Positions 34,274-43,052 of a stretch of 64,000 nt of DNA are shown here, in pieces. Each line of letters begins with the position of its first letter. Position 1 is the first letter of the stretch. The notes beneath the pieces were generated by a model that saw nothing but the letters and a program-made list of their open reading frames with translations, was not told the origin of the DNA and did not search any database. The stretch comes from Paludibacteraceae bacterium (GTDB lineage: Bacteria; Bacteroidota; Bacteroidia; Bacteroidales; Paludibacteraceae), in contig JAFSTO010000060.1 of NCBI GenBank assembly GCA_017450435.1, positions 24,914-88,913 of the forward strand, in the 5' to 3' direction. The position numbers and the translations under genes are program-made.

Positions 34274-35563
34274 ATGAAAAAAGTCGTTTGTCTTTTAAGC
34301 TTGTCTCTGAGCTTGTTATTCGGTTGTGGCACGCTGCGTGCCAAGACGTTACCTCGTGTCAGACCCGGTATTGAAGTGCTGCGTGAACGTGATTTTGACG
34401 TCCTTCGCGGCAAACGTGTCGGGCTTGTAACCAACCCCACAGGTGTGGACAATAAATTGCGCTCCACTGTCGATATCTTACACGAGGCACCTAATGTGCA
34501 ACTGGTTGCTCTTTATGGTCCGGAACATGGCGTGCGTGGAAATATATATGCCGGCGACGCGGTTAACACGGAGGTGGACGAACGGACGGGACTGCTGATG
34601 TACTCCATCTTCGGTAAGACACTCAAACCTACAGCGGAGATGATGAAGGATATTGATGTGTTAGTGTATGATATACAAGACAACGGCTGCCGGTCATATA
34701 CGTTTATCTCCACACTTGGCATGCTGATGGAAGCGTGCGCGGAAAACGACAAAGAGCTTGTGGTGCTCGACCGTCCTAACCCTTTGGGAGGACGGAAGAT
34801 AGAAGGCTGCTTGGCAGAAGACGGATATATATCTTTCGTGTCGCAGTTTAAGATTCCATACCTGTATGGGCAGACTGTCGGAGAGTTGGCGCTGATGCTT
34901 AATGCCGAGGCGGGCGAAGACCAAGCGGCCGACCTAAGCATTGCTAAGAGCGGCAGGCTGAACAAGCCTTGCAGACTGACCGTAGTGCCGATGGAAGGCT
35001 GGCATCGGGATATGCGCTGGGAAGATACAGGTATGCCTTGGGTGCCGTCTTCACCGCATGTACAAACAGGACATACTGCATACTTCTATCCCATGACGGG
35101 AATACTTGGCGAGTTCGGATATTACAGCATAGGAGTTGGATATACTCTGCCCTTCGAGTTGTTAGGTGCACCATGGGTGGACGCCGAGAATTTGGCGGCA
35201 GCTATGAATGATTTATCGCTGCCGGGACTTATATTCAGGCCTATTCATTACAAGCCGTTTTATTCGGTCTATAAGGGTGAGCAGATACACGGTGTGCAGA
35301 TTTATATCACCGATTATGCAAAGGTGTGCCTGACGGAAGTGCAGTTCAGACTATTGGAGGTGCTTGACAAGATGTATCCGGAGCGGGAGTTCTTCAAAGT
35401 GGCGGACCCGAAACGGTTTCGAATGTTCGATCAGGTGTGCGGAACAGGATATATAAGAAGCACTTTTGGCAAGCGCTATTTATGGGAAGATATACGCGAC
35501 TATTGGATGAAGGATGTGGAGACATATCGTTTGCGTTCCTCTAAATATTATTTATATGAATAG
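34274..35563 (+). CDS. Exo-beta-N-acetylmuramidase NamZ-like (DUF1343)
   Basis: 429 aa with signal peptide/lipobox-like LSLSLLFGC near residue 18. The DUF1343 blocks are clear: LRGKRVGLVTNPTGVD, LYGPEHGVRGNIYAGD, VLVYDIQDNGCRSYTFISTL, VVLDRPNPLGG and MPWVPSSPHVQT. NamZ enzymes remove MurNAc from the non-reducing ends of peptidoglycan fragments during cell-wall recycling. It overlaps the next gene by 8 bp, so the two are translationally coupled although functionally unlinked. Confidence 0.9.
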   Translation: MKKVVCLLSLSLSLLFGCGTLRAKTLPRVRPGIEVLRERDFDVLRGKRVGLVTNPTGVDNKLRSTVDILHEAPNVQLVALYGPEHGVRGNIYAGDAVNTEVDERTGLLMYSIFGKTLKPTAEMMKDIDVLVYDIQDNGCRSYTFISTLGMLMEACAENDKELVVLDRPNPLGGRKIEGCLAEDGYISFVSQFKIPYLYGQTVGELALMLNAEAGEDQAADLSIAKSGRLNKPCRLTVVPMEGWHRDMRWEDTGMPWVPSSPHVQTGHTAYFYPMTGILGEFGYYSIGVGYTLPFELLGAPWVDAENLAAAMNDLSLPGLIFRPIHYKPFYSVYKGEQIHGVQIYITDYAKVCLTEVQFRLLEVLDKMYPEREFFKVADPKRFRMFDQVCGTGYIRSTFGKRYLWEDIRDYWMKDVETYRLRSSKYYLYE

Positions 35564-38348
35564 TTACATCGAACGTTTGTCATGGGGTACTGACGCCGGT
35601 TTTTATCGTTACCTGCCGGAGGAAGTTATTCACCCTGAGAACGAAGCTGCCGTTCAAGAATTGATTTTACGTGCAATAGAAGAAAAGCGTTACATCACTT
35701 TTCGTGCTGCCGGAACATCTCTTTCCGGGCAGGCTTGCGGTGATTCGCTGCTTGCTGTCATCGGGAAACAGTGGGAGCAATATGAGGTGCTGGAGAAAGG
35801 CAAATATATTCGTCTGCAGCCCGGTATTATAGGACAACGGGTGAACGATATATTACGCCCGTACGGACGATATTTCACTCCTGACCCGGCTTCCGTGCGT
35901 AGTGCAATGGTGGGAGGTATAGTGATGAACAATGCCTCCGGTATGTGTTGCGGCACGCACGCTAATAGTTATCGGATGTTACGTTCTGTGCGCATCATAC
36001 TTGCAGACGGTACCATACTTGATACAGGCGATGCTGAGTCACGTGAGTCGTTTAAGCGAACACACGGAGCCTTCATCAGACGGATAGAAGAACTGCGAGA
36101 CATGACTCTGGCGAACAAAAGCTTGGTGGAACGTATCAGACGCAAATATTCCATCAAGAATGTTACCGGATTGACAATATTGCCGTTTGTGGAATATACC
36201 GATCCGTTTGACATCATCGCCCACCTTATAGTCGGCTCAGAGGGTACATTGGCTTTTCTCTCCGATGTGACGATGTTGACCGGCGAACTGCAGCCGTTTA
36301 GCGCTTCGGCATTACTACTTTTTCCTACTACGGAAGAGGCGTGCAAGGCTGTGGTGGCGTTGAAGGAGGGCGGAGTGCCGTCAGCGGTGGAGTATTTCGA
36401 CAGGCGTGCTATGCGTGTGGTGGAGAAAGACTTTCCTGAATTGCAAGGGCTGCCTGATGACGCTGCGGCGGAGCTGGTCAGGGTGGATGCACGCACTGAA
36501 GAGGAACTGAAGGACAAGTTAGCCGCTGTTAGCGCTCAGTTAATGAGTGTATGCGGACAGCAGCCGGATACGCAGAGTGCTTTTACCACTAATCCTGCAT
36601 TGATTGCTAAGTACTGGGCAATGCGCTCAGGTATCTTCCCTGCTGTAGGCGCTACAAGACCGGTAGGAACAACATGTCTGATTGAGGATATTGCTTTCCC
36701 GTTAGAACATCTGGTTTCCGCTACAGCTGACTTGCAACGGCTATTCGTAGAGCATAACTATCCTGATGCGGTCATTTATGGTCATGCGTTCGAGGGAAAT
36801 TATCATTTTATTCTTAATCAGCGTTTTGATACAGATGCATCTGTGGCTCAGTATGACCGTATGATGCATGCTGTGGTGGACCTTGTTCTTGATAAGTATC
36901 ACGGTTCGCTGAAGGCGGAGCACGGCACGGGTAGGAATATGGCACCGTTTGTCAGGCGGGAATGGGGGGAGGATGCCTATCAGTTGATGTGCGACGTTAA
37001 GCAACTATTCGACCCGCATTATATATTCAATCGTGGGGTAATCTTCAATGAGGATCCGGTGTCGTATATCTCTCATCTCAAGCCGCTTCCTGAGGTACAC
37101 CCGCTGGTTGACCGTTGTATAGAGTGCGGTTTCTGCGAGGTCAATTGCGTTTCCTGTGGTTTTGTGGCAGACGGTCACACCAAAGCTCTTTCGTCTCGTC
37201 AGCGAATAGTTGTACAGCGGGAGATTGCCCGGCTTGAAAAGGAAGGCAAAGCAGAAGAAGTGGCAGAGTTGGGCAAGGCTTTTCGGCGGATTGGCAAAGA
37301 CCTCTGTGCAGGGGACGGACTGTGTGCAACATCCTGTCCTGTCGGAATCAATACCGGTGACTTCATTCACGTCATCAGAGAACGCGAAATGTCTGTTTTA
37401 GGCAAAGGGGTGGGAGAGTTCTCAGCCCATCACTTCGCAGGTGTGGCAACTATGGTTGAGTCTGTGCTTTTCCTCGCCGATATGGGGCGCACGGTTCTTG
37501 GGGACAAGTTGATGCAGAGCCTTGCCAACGGACTGCACTATTGCGGAGCACCGCTATGGACACCTTGTATTCCGTTACCGACAAGACTGAGAAACACAAA
37601 GAGGGCCGTGGATAGTGATAAGATGAAAGTGGTGTATTTCCCCTCGTGCTTGAACCAGCGTCTTGGGGCAGATAAACGTCTGATGCCTGATAAACCTCTC
37701 ATTACGGATATGACGGAGTTGCTGCATAAGGCGGGCATGCAACCTGTTTTTCCGGACAAGATGTCGTCACTATGCTGCGGAACGATATGGGAATCGAAGG
37801 GCATGCCGGAGCTGGCAGATAAGAAAACTGAGGAACTGTTGACCGCTCTGTGGCAGGCTTCGGAGCAGGGCAGATACATGATAGTGTGTGACCAGTCGCC
37901 TTGCGTGCATCGCTTGAAAGAGTATATTATTACACATCCTTCTTGGCGGAAGATACACTTGTATGAACCGGCGGAGTTTATTGCCGGGCATCTGATTGAC
38001 AAGCTGACTATTACTCCTTTGCATGAGACGGTAGCTGTTCACTACACTTGCTCCACGCGCAAGATGCAACTTACTGACACACTGCTGCAGTTGGCGAGTA
38101 TGTGTGCAGATAAGGTTATAGTCCCTGACGAAGTGGGATGTTGTGCTTTTGCGGGAGATAAAGGATTTACCGACCCGGAGCTGAATAAATGGGCACTGAG
38201 AAAACTGCGAAGACAGTTGGTTGAGAATAATGTAACGCTTGGTGTAAGCAACTCGCGGACATGTGAGATTGGGCTTGCTTTGCACGGAGGTGTGTCGTAT
38301 ATCAACATTGCGGCACTGGTCAATCGTTGTGCTGCAGAGCATATCTAA
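35556..38348 (+). CDS. FAD-binding and (Fe-S)-binding oxidoreductase (D-lactate/2-hydroxyacid dehydrogenase type)
   Basis: 930 aa, two halves. N-terminal PCMH-type FAD domain: RAAGTSLSGQACGD near residue 48, VGGIVMNNASGMCCG near 120, VGSEGTLAF near 213, and an FAD-oxidase C domain with HAFEGNYHF and KAEHGTGRN. C-terminal Fe-S half: CIECGFCEVNC (near 525) and CAGDGLCATSCPVGI (near 585) for two [4Fe-4S] clusters, then CCG-type motifs LCCGTIW, HYTCSTRKM and CCAFAGDKGF. This matches the DLD/YdiJ-like group that oxidises D-lactate or D-2-hydroxyglutarate at the membrane. Start ATG 35556 overlaps the preceding gene; the longer frame from 35514 adds 14 non-family residues. Confidence 0.9.
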   Translation: MNSYIERLSWGTDAGFYRYLPEEVIHPENEAAVQELILRAIEEKRYITFRAAGTSLSGQACGDSLLAVIGKQWEQYEVLEKGKYIRLQPGIIGQRVNDILRPYGRYFTPDPASVRSAMVGGIVMNNASGMCCGTHANSYRMLRSVRIILADGTILDTGDAESRESFKRTHGAFIRRIEELRDMTLANKSLVERIRRKYSIKNVTGLTILPFVEYTDPFDIIAHLIVGSEGTLAFLSDVTMLTGELQPFSASALLLFPTTEEACKAVVALKEGGVPSAVEYFDRRAMRVVEKDFPELQGLPDDAAAELVRVDARTEEELKDKLAAVSAQLMSVCGQQPDTQSAFTTNPALIAKYWAMRSGIFPAVGATRPVGTTCLIEDIAFPLEHLVSATADLQRLFVEHNYPDAVIYGHAFEGNYHFILNQRFDTDASVAQYDRMMHAVVDLVLDKYHGSLKAEHGTGRNMAPFVRREWGEDAYQLMCDVKQLFDPHYIFNRGVIFNEDPVSYISHLKPLPEVHPLVDRCIECGFCEVNCVSCGFVADGHTKALSSRQRIVVQREIARLEKEGKAEEVAELGKAFRRIGKDLCAGDGLCATSCPVGINTGDFIHVIREREMSVLGKGVGEFSAHHFAGVATMVESVLFLADMGRTVLGDKLMQSLANGLHYCGAPLWTPCIPLPTRLRNTKRAVDSDKMKVVYFPSCLNQRLGADKRLMPDKPLITDMTELLHKAGMQPVFPDKMSSLCCGTIWESKGMPELADKKTEELLTALWQASEQGRYMIVCDQSPCVHRLKEYIITHPSWRKIHLYEPAEFIAGHLIDKLTITPLHETVAVHYTCSTRKMQLTDTLLQLASMCADKVIVPDEVGCCAFAGDKGFTDPELNKWALRKLRRQLVENNVTLGVSNSRTCEIGLALHGGVSYINIAALVNRCAAEHI

Positions 38349-38354
38349 ACACGT

Positions 38355-38498
38355 CTTGTTTCGCTCAAGTGTTCCGACCTTGTTTCGCCCAAGTGTTCCG
38401 ACCTTGTTTCGCTCAAGTGTTCCGACCTTGTTTCGCCCAAGTGTTCCGACCTTGTTTCGCCCAAGTGTTCCGACCTTGTTTCGTTCAAGTGTAGAGAC
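38355..38498. repeat. Tandem array of a 24-bp unit (six copies)
   Basis: Units start at 38355, 38379, 38403, 38427, 38451 and 38475; the consensus is CTTGTTTCGCCCAAGTGTTC + CGAC, varying only at C/T positions (CGCTC, CGCCC, CGTTC). The sixth ends in AGAGAC rather than TCCGAC and runs into a palindrome. No spacers are present, so this is not a CRISPR. It lies between convergent genes (dehydrogenase and recN). The unit equals the left arm of the dispersed palindrome. Confidence 0.9.
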
Positions 38499-38517
38499 GT
38501 TATTTTTTACCGTCTCT
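38493..38517. repeat. Dispersed palindrome copy at the end of the tandem array
   Basis: AGAGACGTTATTTTTTACCGTCTCT: arms AGAGACG-TA and TA-CGTCTCT around a T-run, with one mismatch. With convergent genes on both sides it may act as a terminator. Confidence 0.7.
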
Positions 38518-38551
38518 CCCTGATAACACTCCTCCGTACATTTGTTCCTTG

Positions 38552-40204
38552 CTAACTGAGCAGTTGTCTTGCGTTGGCAAGTGCCTCGTCAGTTAGTTTG
38601 CTGCCGCTCAATAATGTGGCAATCTCTGTCACACGTTCCTCCTCACTGAGCAGGCGTATATGTGTCTCTGTACGTAGAGTCGTGTCTTGTTTATACACCT
38701 TGTAGTGCTGCTTGCCTTTGGCGGCAATCTGCGGCAAGTGGGTGATGGTTATCACCTGTCTTGTGGCTGCTATTTCCAGCATCGTGTGTGCCATCTCTTC
38801 TGCCACTTCTCCGCTTACACCCGTGTCCACTTCATCGAAGATGAGTGTGGGTAGAGCGTGTTTCTCGGCTACTAATGCCTTAATGGCAAGCATCAGTCGT
38901 GACATCTCGCCTCCGCTTGCTACCTCAGCAACCGGCATTGGCGTCTGATTGAGATTGGCGGCGAAGAGCATTACAGCTTCGTCCATTCCGTCGGCTTGAC
39001 AGTCAGCAAGAGGCTGCAGCTTAATCTGCACTATAGCGTGTCTGACACCTAACTTGAGCAATGCTGCTGCAAGACGCTTTTCAGTATTGGCTATCACTGC
39101 CTCGCGTGTCTTACGCAGTTTGCCGGCTTGGTTTAACAGCAGTGTACGGGTCTGAGCCGCCTGTTCTTCCATTCTGCTGATGTCGAAACTGAATGAGTCA
39201 CGGCGGTCAAGCATGCTTTTGTATCGTTCACGCTCGCTGATAAGTTCTTCCACCGTCTCTTTGCCAAACTTACGCAGCAGAGTCTGAAGAGTGGCAATCC
39301 GTTCCTCTGTCTGCTGAAGTTCAAGCGGGTTGTTATCAATAGATTGCAACTCATGACTTATGGTATCGGCAATGTCTTGCAACTCTATATAGCTTGATTC
39401 AAGGCGTTGTGTAAGGTCGCTCGCTGCCGGTAGATAGGCGGCTATACGGCGTACGGCATTCCGGGCGGCCTTTACTTGCGTCATAACACCGTTGTCTTCG
39501 TCTGAAAGACTCAGATCGGCTGATTGTAGTGCTTCGGCAATCTCTTCTGCGTGTGCAAGACGTTGTTGCTCTTCAAGTAATGTTTCTAACTCTCCTTCTG
39601 TGAGGTTGGCGTCGCTCAGTTGCTGCCATTGAAAAGCGATAAACTCGGCATTACGTTGTGACTCGGCTGCCTCTTTTTTGAGGTTTGCCAAGTCCGCTAA
39701 TACTTGCTGATACTGTTCGTAGGCAGCGGTGTATGCGTCTTTTTCTGCTTTGTTATCTGCCAATGAATCTAATAGTCTTAGGCAGAACATGTCATCGCTT
39801 AGCAGTAGATTCTCGTGTTGCGAGTGTATGTCTATCAGCTTGGAGGCAAGTGTGCGAAGCAGGCTCAGCCCAACGGGTGTGTCGTTCACAAATGAACGTG
39901 ACTTACCCGTGGACAGCAGTTCGCGACGGATGATACAACTGTCGGAATAGTCAAGACCCTCCTCTGCAAACAGCGGTTCAAGAGAGTAGCCGGATATGTT
40001 GAACTCACCTTCGATAACGCATTTTTTCTCGCCTTCAGTTATGGCAGATATATCGGCTCGTGCACCGAGCAGGAGCGACAATGCACCAAGCACTATCGAC
40101 TTGCCGGCACCTGTCTCGCCCGTTATCACAGAGAACCCGTCTGTGAAACTGATGTCAAGTGTGCTGATAAGGGCGTAGTTGGATATTTGCAGATGAGTGA
40201 GCAT
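38552..40204 (-). CDS. recN: DNA repair protein RecN
   Basis: 550-aa SMC-like ATPase for double-strand-break repair. Walker A TGETGAGKSIVLGALSLLLG near residue 31, a central coiled coil (~150-370), ABC signature SGGEMSRLMLAIKAL near 430 and Walker B TLIFDEVDTGVSGEVA near 453. Length is standard. It follows the aminotransferase gene by 13 bp and is probably transcribed from the promoter at 41472-41501. Confidence 0.96.
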   Translation of the reverse strand: MLTHLQISNYALISTLDISFTDGFSVITGETGAGKSIVLGALSLLLGARADISAITEGEKKCVIEGEFNISGYSLEPLFAEEGLDYSDSCIIRRELLSTGKSRSFVNDTPVGLSLLRTLASKLIDIHSQHENLLLSDDMFCLRLLDSLADNKAEKDAYTAAYEQYQQVLADLANLKKEAAESQRNAEFIAFQWQQLSDANLTEGELETLLEEQQRLAHAEEIAEALQSADLSLSDEDNGVMTQVKAARNAVRRIAAYLPAASDLTQRLESSYIELQDIADTISHELQSIDNNPLELQQTEERIATLQTLLRKFGKETVEELISERERYKSMLDRRDSFSFDISRMEEQAAQTRTLLLNQAGKLRKTREAVIANTEKRLAAALLKLGVRHAIVQIKLQPLADCQADGMDEAVMLFAANLNQTPMPVAEVASGGEMSRLMLAIKALVAEKHALPTLIFDEVDTGVSGEVAEEMAHTMLEIAATRQVITITHLPQIAAKGKQHYKVYKQDTTLRTETHIRLLSEEERVTEIATLLSGSKLTDEALANARQLLS

Positions 40205-40217
40205 AAAGTATATCAGG

Positions 40218-41420
40218 TTATGCTTGTTGAGAAGCGTTATTGTATGCTTCTAATGCCTTGCGAAGGACTATCAAAGCTTTGGCAAGGTCTTCTTTGTTAA
40301 GTACGTAGGCTACACGAACCTCTTTTCGTCCGTCGTCCGGGTTGGTATAGAACCCCGTGCCCGGTGCCATCATCACTGTCTGACCTTCGTATTGAAAATC
40401 GGTCAGGCACCACTGACAGAAACGTTCCGTGTCGTCCACCGGAAGCCGAACCATCGAATAGAATGCCCCCATAGGGGAAGGCGTATATACACCGGGAATC
40501 TGATTCAGTCCGTCTATCAGGAAGTTGCGACGTGCCAGATACTCGTCATATACTTCCTCCATGTATTCTTGAGGTGTGGAGAGCGAGGCTTCTGCCACTA
40601 TCTGACCGAGAAGTGGAGGAGAAAGGCGGGCTTGGCAGAACTTCATTACTGCCTGGCGTACCTCTTTGTTTTTGGTGATTAGTGCACCGATGCGAATACC
40701 GCACTCGGAGTAGCGTTTAGAGACTGAGTCGATGAGCACTACGTTCTCCTCTATGCCCTCTAAATGGCAGGCGGAGATATACGGACGCTTGGTGTAGATA
40801 AACTCACGATACACTTCGTCGGAAAAGAGATAAAGGTTGTGTTTTTGCACGATGTCGCGCAACTGAAGCATCTCCTGTTTTGTATAGAGGTAACCTGTCG
40901 GGTTATTGGGGTTGCAAATCAAAATGGCTCGCGTCTTGTCGGTTATCTGCTCTTCAAACTTCTCCATCGGCGGCAAACGGAAACCGTCTTCTATACTCGT
41001 CTTGACTGACTTAACCACCGCACCGCATGAGATGGCAAATGCCATATAATTGGCATAGGTAGGGTCGGTAACGATAATCTCGTCGCCGGGATTAAGGCAT
41101 GCCATATAGGCGAACATCACCGCCTCTGAACCGCCGCTGGTGATGATAATCTCATCAGGAGAGAGGTCGATGCCGTACTCAGCGTAATACCCCACCATCT
41201 TACTACGCAACGAGCGCAGACCTTGTGAAGGCGAGTACTCAAGCACATCACGATGTATGCCGCGTACTGCCTCAAGGGCACACTCCGGAGTGTGGATGTC
41301 GGGCTGACCGATATTCAAGTGATAGACGTGTATGCCGTTACGTTTGGCAGCATCAGCATAACGCGCCAGTTTGCGGATAGGGGATTGGGGCATGTTCTGA
41401 GCCCGCTGGGAAATGTTCAT
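40218..41420 (-). CDS. Pyridoxal-phosphate aminotransferase (class I/II, aspartate aminotransferase-like)
   Basis: 400 aa. The fold-type I signature is present: NIGQPDIHTPE near residue 37, the PLP-contact NPNNPTGYLYT near 170, SDEVYREF near 199 and the Schiff-base lysine in SVSKRYSECGIRIG near 232. It is a cytoplasmic amino-acid transaminase; the usual donor/acceptor would be aspartate or an aromatic/branched amino acid, which cannot be decided here. ATG 41420 is preferred to an upstream GTG at 41444 because MNISQRAQNMPQSPIRKLA is the family N-terminus. Confidence 0.92.
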   Translation of the reverse strand: MNISQRAQNMPQSPIRKLARYADAAKRNGIHVYHLNIGQPDIHTPECALEAVRGIHRDVLEYSPSQGLRSLRSKMVGYYAEYGIDLSPDEIIITSGGSEAVMFAYMACLNPGDEIIVTDPTYANYMAFAISCGAVVKSVKTSIEDGFRLPPMEKFEEQITDKTRAILICNPNNPTGYLYTKQEMLQLRDIVQKHNLYLFSDEVYREFIYTKRPYISACHLEGIEENVVLIDSVSKRYSECGIRIGALITKNKEVRQAVMKFCQARLSPPLLGQIVAEASLSTPQEYMEEVYDEYLARRNFLIDGLNQIPGVYTPSPMGAFYSMVRLPVDDTERFCQWCLTDFQYEGQTVMMAPGTGFYTNPDDGRKEVRVAYVLNKEDLAKALIVLRKALEAYNNASQQA

Positions 41421-41471
41421 TGACAGCTTCAGTTGAATGTGCACCCGAAGGCGCTATAGTGGAACAGATTG

Positions 41472-41501
41472 CAAAGTTACGAAAAAAACGCCGAATACAA
41501 A
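41472..41501 (-). promoter_or_regulatory. Promoter for aminotransferase-recN
   Basis: Minus strand TTTG (41498-41501), 18-nt spacer, TAACTTTG (41472-41479). The spacer overlaps the terminator hairpin of the upstream PAP2 gene. Confidence 0.68.
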
Positions 41502-41518
41502 AGTGTTTAGCGTTTTTT
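41483..41518 (-). terminator. Terminator downstream of the PAP2 gene
   Basis: Arms AAAAAACGC / GCGTTTTTT with partly paired interior, about 27 nt past the PAP2 stop on the minus strand, ending in a T-run. It overlaps the promoter of the next gene. Confidence 0.55.
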
Positions 41519-41544
41519 GTAACTTTACGATGCAAATATATATG

Positions 41545-42270
41545 TCATTTTTCTAAATTATTCTTACTTATCCAAATGTTTATTGCTCCTTGCCACACAA
41601 TGAACAAAAGCCAGCCGATGAGGCAGCCTGTCAGTGTTCCGCAGACAATGTCGAGCGGGAAATGTACGCCTAAGTACATGCGGCTGTAGCAGTTGAGCAT
41701 GGCATATATTAAAAGGAGAAACACTGTGAGGGTGTTCAGTCCTTCGTACTTTGAGAGACGGTAAAAAATACCTCCTCCACCGTGTGCGGCATGCTGTCGG
41801 CTGTGGAGGATGAGGATGGACGAGAGGCATAGTGCCCAGCAGTTGGCGGCGTGTGATGACGGGAAACCGTAGTGACCGCCTCGGTAACCGTTGACGGTGT
41901 GTAACATGCCGGCAATATCCGGTGTGTGTGTCGGTCGCGGGCGTGCGATGAGCCCTTTCAATATGCCGGATGTGACGAAGTCCGACAACCCTGCTGCGGC
42001 TGCCACAACGAGTACTGCGCTGACAGCGGGCAACCAGCGGAGTAGAGCGTCACAAACAGGTGGTTTGCTCGTTGCTGACTGCACCTCAGCGGTGAACCGT
42101 TGAGGACGCAAAAGCCATATAAGATACGCAGCAAGGAGCAGATACATTGGTATCCACACCCATGCTTGGCTCGAGTACCACATCAGTGTGTCTGACCATG
42201 CTGCGTGGTGACCGTTAATCCACAGCAGCAACTGCGTGTCAATATCAATGAGTGTTTCCAACACAAACAA
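41545..42270 (-). CDS. PAP2-family membrane phosphatase with an in-frame repeat-derived segment
   Basis: 241-aa integral membrane phosphatase with about six hydrophobic segments. The three PAP2 motifs are visible: KGLIARPRP (near residue 110), PSSHAAN (near 136) and SRMYLGVHFPLDIV (near 208). Such enzymes dephosphorylate undecaprenyl or phosphatidylglycerol phosphates outside the inner membrane. Between motifs 2 and 3 lies HGGGGIFYRLSKYEG; its DNA on the minus strand reads GGTATTTTTTACCGTCTCTC, identical over 20 nt to the intergenic palindrome at 49.96 kb. The element therefore seems to have inserted in frame in a cytoplasmic or periplasmic loop. It is the last gene of the moxR-bat run. Confidence 0.85.
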   Translation of the reverse strand: MFVLETLIDIDTQLLLWINGHHAAWSDTLMWYSSQAWVWIPMYLLLAAYLIWLLRPQRFTAEVQSATSKPPVCDALLRWLPAVSAVLVVAAAAGLSDFVTSGILKGLIARPRPTHTPDIAGMLHTVNGYRGGHYGFPSSHAANCWALCLSSILILHSRQHAAHGGGGIFYRLSKYEGLNTLTVFLLLIYAMLNCYSRMYLGVHFPLDIVCGTLTGCLIGWLLFIVWQGAINIWISKNNLEK

Positions 42271-42304
42271 TTTGCGCTAATTACTAAATAACGTAAAACA
42301 TTGC

Positions 42305-43036
42305 TCAGATTCGTTCTATCGCCTTGAGTCTTATCCAGCCGATGTTATCTCCTGCGTGTATCTGGCACCACTCTCCTACCGTATCGCTGATGCGAACTTT
42401 GGTCCCCTCATGTAGCACAAACAAGTCAGTGCCTGACTTGTCGGGCGACGCTTTGACGTTGACTATTCCCTGCATCACTATAGCTTCATCACGGACACTG
42501 TCTCTGTGGTGTAGCGATAAGCCGCACCACACGCTGCATGCCGAGAGGATAAGAGTGACGATACTTACCGCAAAGGCCGTCTTGCGAAGCGTCAGTGGAC
42601 CGGCGAAGGCGAAGAGGAAAAGAGATACAATGAACAGAAGAAACAGTGTGACGGCAAGAACAAGCCATACATTTTCCGGCAACATGTTTCTAAAACCACG
42701 AGCCCATTTGAGCAGAAAGAATGTTTGTGTGTCGGCTTTGTTGTCAATAATCTGCGACTCGGCAAATGTGAGGTTGAATTTCGCATCTTTATGGCGCGGG
42801 TTTAGTCTTAGGCAACGTTCGTAGGCGAGGATGGCACGTGCTATTTCGCCTGTGCGGAAATAGGCGTTGCCAAGGTTATACTGCACCTCGGCGTTGTTGC
42901 CGGTTTGCGCGATGTTCTCATACATTACAACAGCCTCGGCGTAATTGCCTTCCGAGTATGCGGTGTTGGCGTCTTCCCAACTTTGGGCATTGACGCAAAG
43001 GGGAAACAGCAGAAGTATATATATTAATCGTTTCAT
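42305..43036 (-). CDS. batE: BatE: TPR and SH3-like domain membrane protein
   Basis: 243 aa. Signal peptide, then TPRs (EDANTAYSEGNYAEAVVMYE, AEVQYNLGNAYFRTGEIA) to ~105, two transmembrane segments (~130-175) and a C-terminal SH3-like domain (VNVKASPDKSGTDLFVLHEG, ending GEWCQIHAGDNIGWIRL). This is the standard Bacteroidota BatE architecture, the last Bat-specific gene in the operon, 16 bp after batD. Confidence 0.9.
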   Translation of the reverse strand: MKRLIYILLLFPLCVNAQSWEDANTAYSEGNYAEAVVMYENIAQTGNNAEVQYNLGNAYFRTGEIARAILAYERCLRLNPRHKDAKFNLTFAESQIIDNKADTQTFFLLKWARGFRNMLPENVWLVLAVTLFLLFIVSLFLFAFAGPLTLRKTAFAVSIVTLILSACSVWCGLSLHHRDSVRDEAIVMQGIVNVKASPDKSGTDLFVLHEGTKVRISDTVGEWCQIHAGDNIGWIRLKAIERI

Positions 43037-43052
43037 ATCAAGTGTCGTATTT

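Noticed and set aside
38343-38520. Possible CRISPR array
   Set aside because: The 24-bp units are directly adjacent without spacers and no cas genes are present.
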